Origin: Devosia equisanguinis
GTDB taxonomy: Bacteria; Pseudomonadota; Alphaproteobacteria; Rhizobiales; Devosiaceae
Reading direction: 5' to 3'
Assembly (NCBI RefSeq): GCF_900631955.1
Contig: NZ_UZWD01000015.1
Span: forward strand, 53,454-117,453
Length of the DNA: 64,000 bases
In this document: piece by piece, positions 42,360 to 52,120 of the stretch
Numbering within the stretch: position 1 is the stretch's first letter
Layout: each line of letters starts with the position of its first letter
Position numbers and translations under genes: made by a program
The notes under the pieces: generated by a model
Databases searched by the model: none
Told to the model about the DNA's origin: nothing
Seen by the model: the letters and a program-made list of their open reading frames with translations, nothing else

Positions 42360-43799
42360 TCAGAACACCGGCCCGATGGTGGTGAGCAGATTGTCATAGG
42401 CGACGCGGATGGCCGGCCGCGCCTCCACTTCCGCGCGCGACACCGGGATGGAGCGCGCCAGATAGCTATCCTGCCGCGCCCGCACCTGGGCTGCCATGTC
42501 GGGCGCATAGAACAGGATATTGTTCTCGAAATTGAGATAGAGGCTGCGGAAATCCATATTGGCCGAGCCGACCAGCGCCAGGCTCTTGTCGACCACGAGG
42601 GTCTTGGCATGCAGCAGGCCGCCCTGGAACAGGTGCAGTTCGACCCCGGCGGCCAGCAATTGCTCGAAATAGGCGCTGCTGATCGAGGAGATGGCGCGTG
42701 AATCGTTGCGCGCCGGTAGGATCAACGTGGTTTTGACGCCCCGCCTGGCGCAGGACAGGATGGAGGCCAGCAGCGAGGGATCGGGCACGAAATAGGGGGT
42801 GGAGATCACCGCCTCGCGCAGCGCGCTGCCCAGCACGGCGACGAACACATCCGACATGGCCCCGCGCGGCGACAGCGGCCCGGTGCCGAAGGCGATGGCG
42901 GGAAAGCCTGGGGCGTCAGCCGCTTCCGGCGCGTCGTCGAGCAGTTCGGAAAGATCCTCGCCATATTCGATCAGCCAGGTGCTGGCGAAGACGCGCTGGT
43001 TCTGGCGCACCACCGGCCCCTCATAGCGAATGAGGATATCGACCCAGGGCGCGAATTTGGGCTTGATGCGGAATTCGGGATCGGCGCAATTCTGGCTGCC
43101 GCAATAGGTGATGGCATTGTCGACCACCACGATCTTGCGGTGATTGCGCAGGTCCGGGCGATTGGCCGAACCGACCAGTAGGGGCAGCGACGGCTTGAGC
43201 GAGATGCAGAGGCGGATACCGGCATCCTTCATGGCCCGCCAGTAGTCCGATGCGATCAGGGCGCGCGATCCCAGCGCGTCGACACCGACCCGGCAGATGA
43301 CGCCACGCGCCGCCGCGCGCTTGAGCGCTTCCACCACCTTGAGCCCATTGGTGTCGGTCAGCCAGATATAGAAGCTGATATGGATGGTGTCCCGGGCGGC
43401 ATCGAAATCGGCCACCATATCGTCGATCGCCGCATTGGAATCCATGGTCAGCCGGGCGCTGTTGCCGCTGGCAGTGGGGCAGCCGCTGAGATGCTCGCAG
43501 GCGGCGAAGGCGGGGCGAAACCGTTCGGGCACCGATTTCCGGCCCGCCGTTTCGTCCTCGGTCAGGGCCACATTGGCGAGCTGGCGCTCGATGAGGTCGG
43601 CAGCCCGGCGGAAGCGCCGCGCCATCCACGGCTCGCCGAACATGAAATAGGCCGCCACCCCGACAAAGGGGGCAATGATGATCAGCATCAGCCAGGCGAT
43701 GCGGCCGCTGGGCGTGATATCGCCATTGAGCAGCACCCGGATGACCGCGATGCCATGCAGCGCGGCCCAGAGGGCGACGGCGATCAGGTGAAGCGGCAT
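42360..43799 (-). CDS. cls: Cardiolipin synthase-like phospholipase D enzyme
   Basis: Membrane enzyme of 479 residues joining phosphatidylglycerol units to cardiolipin. It has two N-terminal helices (about 5-60) and two HKD motifs: NHRKIVVVDNAITYCGSQN and HAKTLVVDKSLALVGSANMD. The ATG at 43799 is set by GGAG six bases upstream. It has the standard Cls length. Stands alone between the sugar operon and the two-component genes. Confidence 0.9.
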   Translation of the reverse strand: MPLHLIAVALWAALHGIAVIRVLLNGDITPSGRIAWLMLIIIAPFVGVAAYFMFGEPWMARRFRRAADLIERQLANVALTEDETAGRKSVPERFRPAFAACEHLSGCPTASGNSARLTMDSNAAIDDMVADFDAARDTIHISFYIWLTDTNGLKVVEALKRAAARGVICRVGVDALGSRALIASDYWRAMKDAGIRLCISLKPSLPLLVGSANRPDLRNHRKIVVVDNAITYCGSQNCADPEFRIKPKFAPWVDILIRYEGPVVRQNQRVFASTWLIEYGEDLSELLDDAPEAADAPGFPAIAFGTGPLSPRGAMSDVFVAVLGSALREAVISTPYFVPDPSLLASILSCARRGVKTTLILPARNDSRAISSISSAYFEQLLAAGVELHLFQGGLLHAKTLVVDKSLALVGSANMDFRSLYLNFENNILFYAPDMAAQVRARQDSYLARSIPVSRAEVEARPAIRVAYDNLLTTIGPVF

Positions 43800-43946
43800 G
43801 GACATCTCCGGAATGGCCGGCTTGGACGCTGGCCCTGTCGCGCAAGCAGATCGCGCGGCGCGGCGCACGTCAATCGGCTGGCGCCGGGAAAAATCGCCGT
43901 TCCGGCATAAGGTTGCATCGGGCAGAGCACCAACCAGACCGCCCCC

Positions 43947-45299
43947 TCAGCGCCTCACGCCCAGCCGGGTCATTTTCTCGCTAAGCGTGCGTCTTGGCAC
44001 CTGCAGGGCCTCGGCGGTGGCGGCGATGGAATCGCCGTGTCGGACCAGTTCGGTTTCGATCAGGTGTCGTTCATAGGCGGCGACGCGTTCGGCGAGGCCC
44101 CCCGTCGCTTCAGGCATTGAGGCGTCGGCCGGGCCGATCATGGCGGCCAGCGAGCGGCCCGAAGCGTCGAGCCCGATGGCAAAGCGCTCCGCGGCAGCCT
44201 TGAGTTCGCGCACATTGCCGGGCCAGCCGTGGCGTCTTATGGCGTCGAGATCGGCCGGGTGCAGGCTCGGCGCCGGACGATTGAAGCGCTTGGCCGCCGC
44301 GCCGAGGAAATGGTGGAACAGCAGCACGCAGTCGTCGCCCCGCGCTCGCAGCGGCGGCAGGGTCAGGGTGGCGAGGTTGAGGCGATAGTAGAGATCGGCG
44401 CGGAAGCGGCCAGCCATGCTTTCGGCCGCCAGATCGACCTTGGAGGCTGCGATGATCCGCACATCGAGCGGGATCTGCTTGTTGGAGCCGACGCGCTCCA
44501 CCACCCGCTCCTGAATGACGCGCAAGACCTTGGCCTGCGCCAGAAGCGGCATGGATTCGATTTCGTCGAGCAGCAGCGTGCCGCCATTGGCATATTCGAA
44601 TTTGCCCACCCGCTGTGCCCCCGCGCCGGTAAAAGCGCCGGCCTCGTGACCGAAGAGTTCGCTTTCGATCAGCTCGGCGGGAATGGCGGCGCAATTGACG
44701 GCGACGAAGGGCGCCTTGGCGCGCGGGGAGAAATCGTGCAGGCACCGCGCCACCACTTCCTTGCCGGTGCCGGTTTCCCCCAGAATGATGACGTCGGCGG
44801 GGATATGAGCCAGCTCGCGCACCATGTGGCGCAGCCGTTCCACCGCCTCGGAACTGCCGACGAGGCGCAGGGCGAGTTCGGCATCGCCGCCATCGAGTTG
44901 CCGGCGCAGATCGGCGATTTCGCGCTTGAGGCCGGCTTGTTCGGCTGCCCGCTTGATGCTGGCCACCAACTCGTCGGGCACATAGGGCTTTTGCAGGAAG
45001 TCGAAGGCGCCCTGGCGCATGGCTTCCACCGCCATGGGCACGTCGCCATGGCCGGTGATGAGAATGACTTCGGCCGGCACCATGAGCTCGCGCACCCGGC
45101 GCAGGAGGTCGAGCCCGGATAGGCCGGGCATGCGCACATCGCTCAGGATGACATGGGGGCGGATGGCGTCGAGCCGCGCCAGCGCCGAGGCGGCATCGGG
45201 CGCGACATGGGTCGCATAGCCGGACAGCCGCAGCCACTGCTCGAGCGCGGTGCGGATCATTTCCTCGTCGTCGACGATGAGCACGCTGGGTTCAGTCAA
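43947..45299 (-). CDS. DctD-like sigma-54-dependent response regulator
   Basis: NtrC-family activator, 450 residues. Receiver domain with phospho-acceptor D54 (ILSDVRMPG) and K104 (FLQKP); AAA+ domain with Walker A GETGTGKE (174-181) and the sigma-54 contact loop GAFTGA (221-226); C-terminal Fis-type helix-turn-helix SIAATAEALQVPRRTLSEKM. It starts at TTG 45299, overlapping the kinase stop by eight bases. The GAFTGA motif means it can open sigma-54 promoters; one lies just beyond the kinase gene in front of tctC. Confidence 0.92.
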   Translation of the reverse strand: MTEPSVLIVDDEEMIRTALEQWLRLSGYATHVAPDAASALARLDAIRPHVILSDVRMPGLSGLDLLRRVRELMVPAEVILITGHGDVPMAVEAMRQGAFDFLQKPYVPDELVASIKRAAEQAGLKREIADLRRQLDGGDAELALRLVGSSEAVERLRHMVRELAHIPADVIILGETGTGKEVVARCLHDFSPRAKAPFVAVNCAAIPAELIESELFGHEAGAFTGAGAQRVGKFEYANGGTLLLDEIESMPLLAQAKVLRVIQERVVERVGSNKQIPLDVRIIAASKVDLAAESMAGRFRADLYYRLNLATLTLPPLRARGDDCVLLFHHFLGAAAKRFNRPAPSLHPADLDAIRRHGWPGNVRELKAAAERFAIGLDASGRSLAAMIGPADASMPEATGGLAERVAAYERHLIETELVRHGDSIAATAEALQVPRRTLSEKMTRLGVRR

Positions 45300-47166
45300 T
45301 TTGTTCTCTTTCGGCGGCGTGGGCGAGGGGCAGCGTCAGGGTGAAGCTGGCGCCATGGCCGGGTGGGCTGGTGACGGTGATGGTCCCGCCCATGTCCCGC
45401 ACCAGCCCATAAGAAATGGAAAGGCCCAGCCCCAGCCCCTCCCCGGCGGACTTGGTGGAATAGAAGGGATCGAAAATGCTGGTCAGGGCGTCGGGGGCAA
45501 TGCCGGTGCCGGTGTCGCTGACCGAAAAGCGCGCCGCACCGTCAGCATCGGTCACGGCGATGGACAGCACCCGCACGCTCTGGCCCGCCATGGCGTCGGC
45601 GGCATTGGTGAAGAGGTTGATGAGCACCTGTTCGATATGGACGGGATTGCCGGCTACCTCGACGGGAGGGAGCGGGCGGCGATACTCCACCTCGATCCCC
45701 AGCGCCCGCAGCTTGTGATCGACCAGGTCGAGCGCATTGGCAATGACTGCGCCCGCATCGGCCTGCATGGGCGCCGCGGTCTGCTTGCGCGCAAAGGTCT
45801 TGAGGTGCCCGGTGAGCCCGGCCAGCCGGTCGACGATGCGGTCGATATGGCCCAGAACCTGGGTGATATCGGCATCCTGCCGGCGGGCGGCCAGCAGTTT
45901 GGCGCTGGCCAGATGGGTGGTGAGCGCGGCCACCGGCTGGCTGACTTCGTGCGCCACCCCGGCCAGCGCCTGGCCGAGGCTGGCCAGCTTGGCCGCCTGC
46001 ACCAGATGCCCCTGCACCGCCCTTTCGGCCGCCTCGGCACGGATGCGTTCGGCGATTTCTGTGCGCAGCGCCTCATTGGTCACATGCAGGTCTTCGGTGC
46101 GCTCGGCCACGCGCTGCTCGAGCTTTTCATGGTCGGCGAGGCGCTGGGCCAGCATGCGGCGGCGTTGCAGCAGGAGCGCGACGATGAGGAACAGGGCGGC
46201 AATGGCGAGAGCGGCGGCGAGGGCGGCAATCCAGGCGTCGCGAAACAGCGGCCAGGCCGGGGTGAAGGAGATGATGCGCCATTGATGCATGGGCAGGCGC
46301 ATTTCGTCGACGACGAATATGCCGCTGGTATCGGTGCTCTGGTCGGCGATGTAGGCGAAATCCACCCCGCGCGAGGGCCAGATGTCGACGGCCACCGGGG
46401 TTTCGCGTGCGCCCTTGGGCCCATAGCGCAATTGCGGTGCGATCATCGCGAAAGTGCCCGCCGGCAGCGGGGCGATCGGCCGATAGCGCCAGTCGGGGCG
46501 GGTGGAGAGAATGGTGATATTGTTGAGATCGACAATGCCGATCAATTCGCCCGAGCGCCACCAATTGGCTTCGATCTCGCCGAGATTGATCTTGGCCACG
46601 GCGACGCCGAGCGGCCCATTCTCGCCATCGATGCGCCGTGCCAGAAAATAGCCCGCCACGCCGGTGACCGTGCCCACGGCATAGAATTTGGCATCCCCGT
46701 CATACATGGCCTCTTCGAAATAGGGGCGGTAGGCCAGGTTCTCGCCGACAAAACTGTCATAGGCCCACCAGTTCGAGGCCGCGACCACCTGGCCGTCGGT
46801 GGCCATGACGAAGATTTCCCCTGCCCCGGCCGTGTCGTTGAGGCGGGAGAGAAAGGCATTGGCGGCCTCCCGGGTCTCTGCATTGCCCGGATCGAGCAGC
46901 ACGGCGCGGGTGTCGCTGGCCAGCGCAATGCTGGAGGGCAGATAGTGAAAGCGCTCGATGATGGCTTCGAGGGTGCGGTCGAACAGCGCCAGGCGCCGGT
47001 CGGCCTGCTGCCCCGCGGTGCGCAGGCCCGCCGACAGCGTCAACTCGAACACGGCCCAGCCGGTACCGAGCACCGCCACCAGCGCCAGGGCGAACAGGAT
47101 CACGCTGCGCTGCTTCAGCCTTTCGCGAATGCCCAAGGCGCCTCCGGCAAGATATTGCCAAGCCAT
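45292..47166 (-). CDS. DctB-like sensor histidine kinase
   Basis: Membrane sensor kinase of 624 residues. Helix 1 (about 20-45), a periplasmic dCache-type sensor domain (about 47-308), helix 2 (about 310-333), a coiled linker, then the kinase with phospho-histidine H406 in LAGVAHEVSQPVAALT and ATP-binding boxes NLFTNAADAM and DTGTGIAPDALTSIFDPFY. The H-box context is that of DctB, the dicarboxylate sensor. The ATG at 47166 is used; the frame stays open far upstream across the tctC gene. It probably senses a di- or tricarboxylate taken up by TctCBA. Confidence 0.92.
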   Translation of the reverse strand: MAWQYLAGGALGIRERLKQRSVILFALALVAVLGTGWAVFELTLSAGLRTAGQQADRRLALFDRTLEAIIERFHYLPSSIALASDTRAVLLDPGNAETREAANAFLSRLNDTAGAGEIFVMATDGQVVAASNWWAYDSFVGENLAYRPYFEEAMYDGDAKFYAVGTVTGVAGYFLARRIDGENGPLGVAVAKINLGEIEANWWRSGELIGIVDLNNITILSTRPDWRYRPIAPLPAGTFAMIAPQLRYGPKGARETPVAVDIWPSRGVDFAYIADQSTDTSGIFVVDEMRLPMHQWRIISFTPAWPLFRDAWIAALAAALAIAALFLIVALLLQRRRMLAQRLADHEKLEQRVAERTEDLHVTNEALRTEIAERIRAEAAERAVQGHLVQAAKLASLGQALAGVAHEVSQPVAALTTHLASAKLLAARRQDADITQVLGHIDRIVDRLAGLTGHLKTFARKQTAAPMQADAGAVIANALDLVDHKLRALGIEVEYRRPLPPVEVAGNPVHIEQVLINLFTNAADAMAGQSVRVLSIAVTDADGAARFSVSDTGTGIAPDALTSIFDPFYSTKSAGEGLGLGLSISYGLVRDMGGTITVTSPPGHGASFTLTLPLAHAAEREQID

Positions 47167-47208
47167 CGCGCATATCCTGGCAATTTTCCGCCAAACTTGC
47201 CAGAGTGA

Positions 47209-47238
47209 TTTGCAAAAAACGCAGGCCAGCCTTGCAAA
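47209..47238. promoter_or_regulatory. Paired TTTGCAAA sites, candidate activator-binding sites
   Basis: TTTGCAAA (47209-47216, a perfect palindrome) and CTTGCAAA (47231-47238) have centres 22 bases apart, directly upstream of the sigma-54 promoter and in the gap shared with the kinase gene. They could bind the DctD-like activator, although they sit closer to the promoter than usual enhancer sites. Confidence 0.45.
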
Positions 47239-47245
47239 TCGCACT

Positions 47246-47262
47246 TGGCACGGGCTTTGCAA
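47246..47262 (+). promoter_or_regulatory. Sigma-54 promoter of tctCBA
   Basis: TGGCACG-GGCT-TTGCAA, with GG at 47247-47248 and GC at 47259-47260 ten bases apart, fits the -24/-12 consensus TGGCACG-N4-TTGCA throughout. Transcription would start near 47272, about 45 bases before tctC. A sigma-54 activator gene with GAFTGA is encoded divergently. Confidence 0.85.
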
Positions 47263-47316
47263 GATGGACAGCGAGCCGGCGGAGGAGCCGGAGCGAATGT
47301 TTTCGGGAGGAACGCA

Positions 47317-48285
47317 ATGAAGTCGATTTTTGCCGCCGGCATGCTGGTGACCATGGCCCTGTCGGGCACCGCCCTGGCGCAGGATTATCCCACCAAGCCG
47401 ATCACCGTGGTCGTGCCCTTCTCGGCCGGCGGCCCCACCGACACGGTGGCGCGTCTCGTCGCCGAGGCGATGAGCCAGGATCTGGGCCAGCAGGTGGTGG
47501 TGCAGAATGTCGGTGGTGCCGGCGGCACGCTCGGTGCCGGCCAGGTCGCCACCGCGCCCAATGACGGCTACACGCTTTTGCTGCATCACATCGGCATGTC
47601 GACCGCGCCGACCCTCTATCGCAGCCTGCCCTATGATCCGCTGACCGATTTCTCCACCATCGGGCTGATCACCTCGGTGCCGATGACGCTGGTGGCGCGC
47701 AAGGATTTCGAGCCCAATACCATGGCCGAGCTGCTCGACTATGTGAAAGCCAATGGCGAGAACATCACCTATGCCCATGCCGGTATCGGCTCGGCCAGCC
47801 AGCTATGCGGCATGCTGTTCATGGAAGCGGTCGACACCCCGATGACCACCGTGCCCTATCAGGGCTCCGGCCCGGCCATGACCGATATCATCGGCGGGCA
47901 GGTGGACCTGATCTGCGACCAGACCACCAATACGACCAGCCAGATCCTGGCCGGCGAGGTCAAGGCCTATGGCGTCACCTCTTCGACCCGCCTGCCGACC
48001 CTGCCGGAGCTGCCCACCACCAGGGAAGGCGGGCTGAGCCTCGAAATCGGTGTCTGGCATGGCCTTTACGCCCCCGCGGGCACAGACCCGGCCATCATCG
48101 CGCGGCTGGAGGCATCGCTGCAAAAGGCGCTCACCAATGAATCGGTGACCACCCGCTTTGCCGAATTGGGCACCTATCCGGTCACCGCTGCCGAAGCCAC
48201 GCCCGAGGCCCTGACGCAGACCCTCACCAGCCAGATCGAACTCTGGCGCGCGGTGATCGAAGCCGCCGGCGTCTATGCCGACTAA
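47317..48285 (+). CDS. tctC: Tripartite tricarboxylate transporter substrate-binding protein TctC
   Basis: Periplasmic binding protein of 322 residues with a signal peptide (MKSIFAAGMLVTMALSGTAL, cleavage after AQDY). YPTKPITVVVPFSAGGPTDTVA is the classical start of mature TctC/Bug proteins. GGGAGG lies six bases before the ATG. First gene of tctCBA. A hairpin after it probably keeps its message level higher than that of the membrane genes. Confidence 0.93.
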   Translation: MKSIFAAGMLVTMALSGTALAQDYPTKPITVVVPFSAGGPTDTVARLVAEAMSQDLGQQVVVQNVGGAGGTLGAGQVATAPNDGYTLLLHHIGMSTAPTLYRSLPYDPLTDFSTIGLITSVPMTLVARKDFEPNTMAELLDYVKANGENITYAHAGIGSASQLCGMLFMEAVDTPMTTVPYQGSGPAMTDIIGGQVDLICDQTTNTTSQILAGEVKAYGVTSSTRLPTLPELPTTREGGLSLEIGVWHGLYAPAGTDPAIIARLEASLQKALTNESVTTRFAELGTYPVTAAEATPEALTQTLTSQIELWRAVIEAAGVYAD

Positions 48286-48294
48286 GTCCTGACA

Positions 48295-48325
48295 GCGGCC
48301 GCCTGCCCCATTGGCGGGCGGCCGC
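48295..48325 (+). terminator. Intercistronic hairpin between tctC and tctB
   Basis: A 13-base stem with one mismatch (arms 48295-48307 and 48313-48325). It has no T-run; such hairpins after binding-protein genes typically stabilise the upstream message. Confidence 0.6.
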
Positions 48326-48365
48326 ATGATCCGGCACAAGCCAAACATCATGGGGAGGACGGCGC

Positions 48366-48827
48366 ATGGCCGTTAATGCTTCGACCAAGGAATTGGTCTC
48401 GGGCGGATTGTTCGTGGCCTTTGGTGCCTATTTCACGCTGGAATCGCTGAGCTACGAGATCGGCACCGCGTTCCGCATGGGCCCCGGCTTCATGCCATTG
48501 CTGCTTGGCGGCGTCCTGTGTGCCCTCGGGGTGGCCGTTGCCATCAGCGGCCTGGGCAAGCCCGATACCGAGGAGCGCGATCCGCCCTCCTGGCGCGCCA
48601 TCGTGTTGATCCTGGGCACCATCATCTTCTTCGCCCTTACCATTCGCGGGCTTGGCTTCATTCCCGTGGTCTTCGTCTCGGCCTTCGGCACCGCCATGGC
48701 CAGCCGGCAGAATTCGCCTCTGTTCGCCGCCATTCTGGCGGTGGGCCTCACCGTCATGTGCACCCTCATCTTCGTGGTCGGCCTCGGTTTTCCGGTGGCT
48801 TTGTTCGGCCCCTGGCTCGGTCAATAG
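48366..48827 (+). CDS. tctB: Tripartite tricarboxylate transporter small membrane subunit TctB
   Basis: Membrane protein of 153 residues with four helices, in the usual size of TctB. FVAFGAYFTLESLSYEIGTA and RMGPGFMPLLLGGVLCALGV are typical of the family. It is followed after nine bases by tctA. Works with TctA as the membrane part of a secondary, ion-driven importer. Confidence 0.92.
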   Translation: MAVNASTKELVSGGLFVAFGAYFTLESLSYEIGTAFRMGPGFMPLLLGGVLCALGVAVAISGLGKPDTEERDPPSWRAIVLILGTIIFFALTIRGLGFIPVVFVSAFGTAMASRQNSPLFAAILAVGLTVMCTLIFVVGLGFPVALFGPWLGQ

Positions 48828-48836
48828 GAGCGGCCC

Positions 48837-50342
48837 ATGGATATCATCGCCTCGCTTGGCCTGGGCTTTTCCGTCGCCCTGGACCCCATCAACATCTTCT
48901 ACTGCTTTGTCGGCGTGCTTCTGGGCACCCTGGTGGGCGTGCTGCCCGGGATCGGGCCCACCGCCACCATCGCCATGCTCCTGCCGATCACCTTCTCGCT
49001 ATCGCCCGCCACGGCGCTGATCATGCTCGCCGGCATCTACTACGGCGCCCAATATGGCGGCTCGACCACAGCAATCCTCATCAACCTGCCGGGCGAAAGC
49101 TCTTCGGCGGTGACCGCCATCGACGGCTATCAGATGGCCAAGAAGGGCCGGGCCGGACCGGCTTTGGCCACCGCCGCACTCGGCTCCTTCTTCGCCGGCA
49201 CCGTCGGCACGCTGCTCCTGGCCTTCTTCGCTCCGCCCCTGGCCCGCGCCGCGCTCAATTTCGGCGCCCCGGAATATTTCGCTTTGATCGTTCTGGGCCT
49301 GCTCGTCTCCATCGCCCTGGCCCATGGCTCGATCCTCAAGGCCCTGGCCATGATCGTTCTGGGCCTCCTGCTCGGCATGGTGGGGCAGGACATCTATACC
49401 GGCCAGCCACGCTTCACCTTCGGCCAGCGCGAGCTCTATTCGGGCCTCAACTTCGTCTCGGTGGCCGTCGGCATTTTCGGCGTCGCCGAAATCCTGCGCA
49501 ATCTCGAGCTCGAAAAGGGGCGCGAGGTCATGGTCAAGGCGGTCAAGAATCTGTGGCTGACCAAGGAGGATTTCCGCCGCTCCACCGGCCCGGTGGTGCG
49601 CGGCACTGCGCTCGGCTCCATTCTCGGCATCCTGCCGGGTGGCGGGCATATCCTGGCCTCCTTTGCCTCATACTCGGCTGAAAAGCGCCTGTCCAAGCAT
49701 CCCGAGGAATTCGGCCATGGCGCCATCGAAGGGGTGGCGGGACCGGAATCGGCCAATAATGCCGCCGCGCAAACCAGCTTCATCCCGCTGATGACCCTGG
49801 GCATTCCCGCCCATCCGGTGATGGCGCTGATGGTGGGCGCGTTCATTCTCCAGGGCATTACCCCCGGCCCCAATGTCATCAACGACCAGCCGGCGCTGTT
49901 CTGGGGCATCATCGCCTCGATGTGGATCGGCAATATGCTGCTGGTCCTGCTCAACCTGCCGCTGATCGGGCTGTGGGTGAAGCTGCTTTCCATCCCCTAT
50001 CGCGCGCTGTTCCCGGCCATCGTGCTGTTCGCCTGCATAGGCTGCTACTCGATCAACCAGAACATCTTCGATATCTACGCCATCGGCTTTTTCGGCATCC
50101 TGGGCTATGTGCTGATCCGCTTCGGCTGCGAGCCGGCACCGCTGCTGCTCGGCTTCGTGCTTGGGCCGCTGCTGGAAGAGCATCTGCGCCGCGCCATGAT
50201 CATCTCGCGCGGCGACCCGATGGTGTTCCTCGAGCGCCCGATCTCGGCCACGCTGCTGGGCCTGGCCCTGCTTGCCGTCATCATCGCGGTCCTGCCCTCC
50301 ATCCGCAGGAAGCGCAAGGAAGTGTTCGTCGAAGAGGATTGA
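48837..50342 (+). CDS. tctA: Tripartite tricarboxylate transporter large membrane subunit TctA
   Basis: Membrane protein of 501 residues with about twelve helices. Family marks are GVLPGIGPTATIAMLLPITF and GTALGSILGILPGGGHILAS, the two glycine-rich repeats of TctA, plus ESANNAAAQTSFIPLMTLGIP. Last gene of the transporter; a 10-base-stem hairpin follows at 50351-50388. The substrate is not fixed by sequence. Confidence 0.94.
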   Translation: MDIIASLGLGFSVALDPINIFYCFVGVLLGTLVGVLPGIGPTATIAMLLPITFSLSPATALIMLAGIYYGAQYGGSTTAILINLPGESSSAVTAIDGYQMAKKGRAGPALATAALGSFFAGTVGTLLLAFFAPPLARAALNFGAPEYFALIVLGLLVSIALAHGSILKALAMIVLGLLLGMVGQDIYTGQPRFTFGQRELYSGLNFVSVAVGIFGVAEILRNLELEKGREVMVKAVKNLWLTKEDFRRSTGPVVRGTALGSILGILPGGGHILASFASYSAEKRLSKHPEEFGHGAIEGVAGPESANNAAAQTSFIPLMTLGIPAHPVMALMVGAFILQGITPGPNVINDQPALFWGIIASMWIGNMLLVLLNLPLIGLWVKLLSIPYRALFPAIVLFACIGCYSINQNIFDIYAIGFFGILGYVLIRFGCEPAPLLLGFVLGPLLEEHLRRAMIISRGDPMVFLERPISATLLGLALLAVIIAVLPSIRRKRKEVFVEED

Positions 50343-50350
50343 TCCTCCCC

Positions 50351-50388
50351 GCCTGCGCCCTGCCCGGCTTTGTCCGTCGGGCGCAGGC
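50351..50388 (+). terminator. Hairpin after tctA
   Basis: GCCTGCGCCC (50351-50360) pairs perfectly with GGGCGCAGGC (50379-50388) around an 18-base loop. No T-run follows. Confidence 0.5.
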
Positions 50389-50476
50389 ATGACCCAGCCA
50401 ATGACCGGTCCATAGGCGGCTTGCGGACCCTGCCGCCCGCTTCTACGATCCGCCGAGCAAGAGGCGGACCAAAGCG

Positions 50477-51223
50477 ATGAATTCCTACGACCTGCACAAT
50501 CAGACGGCCATCATTACCGGCGGCGCGCAGGGCATCGGCCTGGCCATCGCTGCCCGGCTTGTCGCCTCGGGCGCGCGGGTCAGCCTCTGGGATATCGACC
50601 CGCCAGCGCTTGCCGCGGCCACGGCGCGCCTCGGCGATGCCGCCTCGTCCCTCGTGGTCGACATCGTCGATGGCGATGCGGTGGCCAGGGCCGCCGCCGA
50701 AGTCGCGCAAAGCCATGGAGGCATCGACATCCTCGTGCATTCGGCCGGTATTGCCGGCAAGAACGCGCCGCTCGACGAATATGACCCCGCCGAGTGGCGA
50801 CGGGTGATCGACATCGATCTCAACGGCACCTTCTATGTCAACCGCGCCGTCGTGCCCTTCATGAAAGCGGCCAATTACGGGCGCATCGTCAACATCGCCT
50901 CGATTGCCGGCAAGGAGGGCAATCCCAATGCCGCCGCCTATGCCGCGGCCAAGGGTGGCGTCATCGCCATGACCAAGGCACTGGGCAAGGAACTGGCCAA
51001 ATACGACATCGCCGTCAACGCCATCACGCCGGCCACGGCCAAGACGCGCATTCTCGACGAGCTCAAGCCCGAATTCATCGACTATATGCTCAGCCGCATC
51101 CCCCGCGGCCGGTTCCTCGAGGTCGAGGAGGCCGCCAGCATGGTCGCCTGGCTGGTCAGCCGCGAAAACAGCTTCACCACCGCCTCCGTCTTCGACCTCT
51201 CAGGCGGCCGCGCGACCTATTAG
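50477..51223 (+). CDS. SDR-family NAD(P)-dependent oxidoreductase
   Basis: Short-chain dehydrogenase of 248 residues. The cofactor motif is TGGAQGIGLAIA, and the active site is NIASIAG with Y and K in AAAYAAAKGGVIA. The cofactor loop DIDPPALAAAT has an aspartate at the end of the second strand, favouring NAD. The ATG has AGCAAGAGG upstream. Downstream of tctCBA, it may oxidise a hydroxy or sugar acid taken up by that transporter; a sugar 1-dehydrogenase role linked to rhamnose is another option. Neither can be proven here. Confidence 0.85.
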   Translation: MNSYDLHNQTAIITGGAQGIGLAIAARLVASGARVSLWDIDPPALAAATARLGDAASSLVVDIVDGDAVARAAAEVAQSHGGIDILVHSAGIAGKNAPLDEYDPAEWRRVIDIDLNGTFYVNRAVVPFMKAANYGRIVNIASIAGKEGNPNAAAYAAAKGGVIAMTKALGKELAKYDIAVNAITPATAKTRILDELKPEFIDYMLSRIPRGRFLEVEEAASMVAWLVSRENSFTTASVFDLSGGRATY

Positions 51224-52120
51224 GGCATTTCAAACTGAGCCGGACCCTCAGTTCTGTCGTCTCCTCCCCGTTGCGAGCAGTGCCATCGCATATTGTCCTG
51301 GGCTCTGGTCCTCCACGAGCGAAAGCGCGACTTGGCGCCTCGTATTGTCCCGGCGTTTCCCCTCCACCGTTCCGCCCTTGGGCTCGATCCGAGGGCCAAT
51401 CTCCGCCTGCACCGGTACTGTCTGGCGGCCCGCCGACAGGCCCTCGGGTCAGGCCCGAGGGCGGCGTGGTGCGCGTTTCATCTGTCGCGCCAGAACCCGA
51501 CTACTGCCTTCCGAGGGCATGATGGTCCTATGCGATAGCCCTCCCCGCAAGGGGGAGGGAGTTCGGGCTGCGTGTTTGGCAATATGTCACCTGGCACTCG
51601 ATGCGGCTCCTCCCCCTTGACGGGGGAGGCCGGGAGGGGGTGTGGAGCACGCTCAAACCCATATGCGATAGCCCTGCCCTCAAGGCTGAGCGAGGCGAAA
51701 TGGGCCGAAGGCCAACTCAGCTTGAAATGATCTAGAGCGTTTCACGTTCTGGTTGATGCGGCGCTATCGCCCCCTCCCCTCAAGGGGGAGGTGTTCACTT
51801 TGAGCGCGTTGGGAGGCGCTTCTTAGCCCTCGGCTCCGGCTCTCCCTCCCCCCTTCTACAGGGGGAGGTTAGGTGGGGGTGCTGCAGGTTCAGCAAACTC
51901 CCATCAACGAACGGAGTCCTGGAGGGTTCAGCACCCCAATCCTCAATCCCAGTCCATTCGAGCACCACGCAAATCCGTGTTGCCAATTTGTTCTGGTTTG
52001 CTATCATGCGGATCGGCCTCGTGCTGCTCGTCTTTGCTGTGGAAGCGGTGATGGCGCGCCCGTGAACCGGGCAGGGCGGTGGTATAGCGGGGTGGTCGGT
52101 CCAATTCGGAAAGCTCGGAC
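51224..52120. repeat. Repeat-rich non-coding gap of about 900 bases
   Basis: No gene. It holds a mosaic of dispersed repeats: CATTTCAAACTGA (51226), a hairpin with arms 51441-51448 and 51454-51461, a 150-base block at about 51531-51680 nearly identical to 63.77-63.93 kb (shared gggagttcgggctgcgtgtt and gctcaaacccatatgcgata), an inverted copy of the 24.1 kb element at 51718-51800, and several cctcccc/gggggagg palindromes. The recN promoter must lie at the right end. Confidence 0.75.

Noticed and set aside
45250..47208. 652-codon open frame antisense to the sensor kinase gene
   Set aside because: Shadow frame over kinase motifs on the other strand.
50490..50499. CCTGCACAAT half-site near the start of the SDR gene
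   Set aside because: Coding sequence for DLHN, with no partner half-site 21 bases away.
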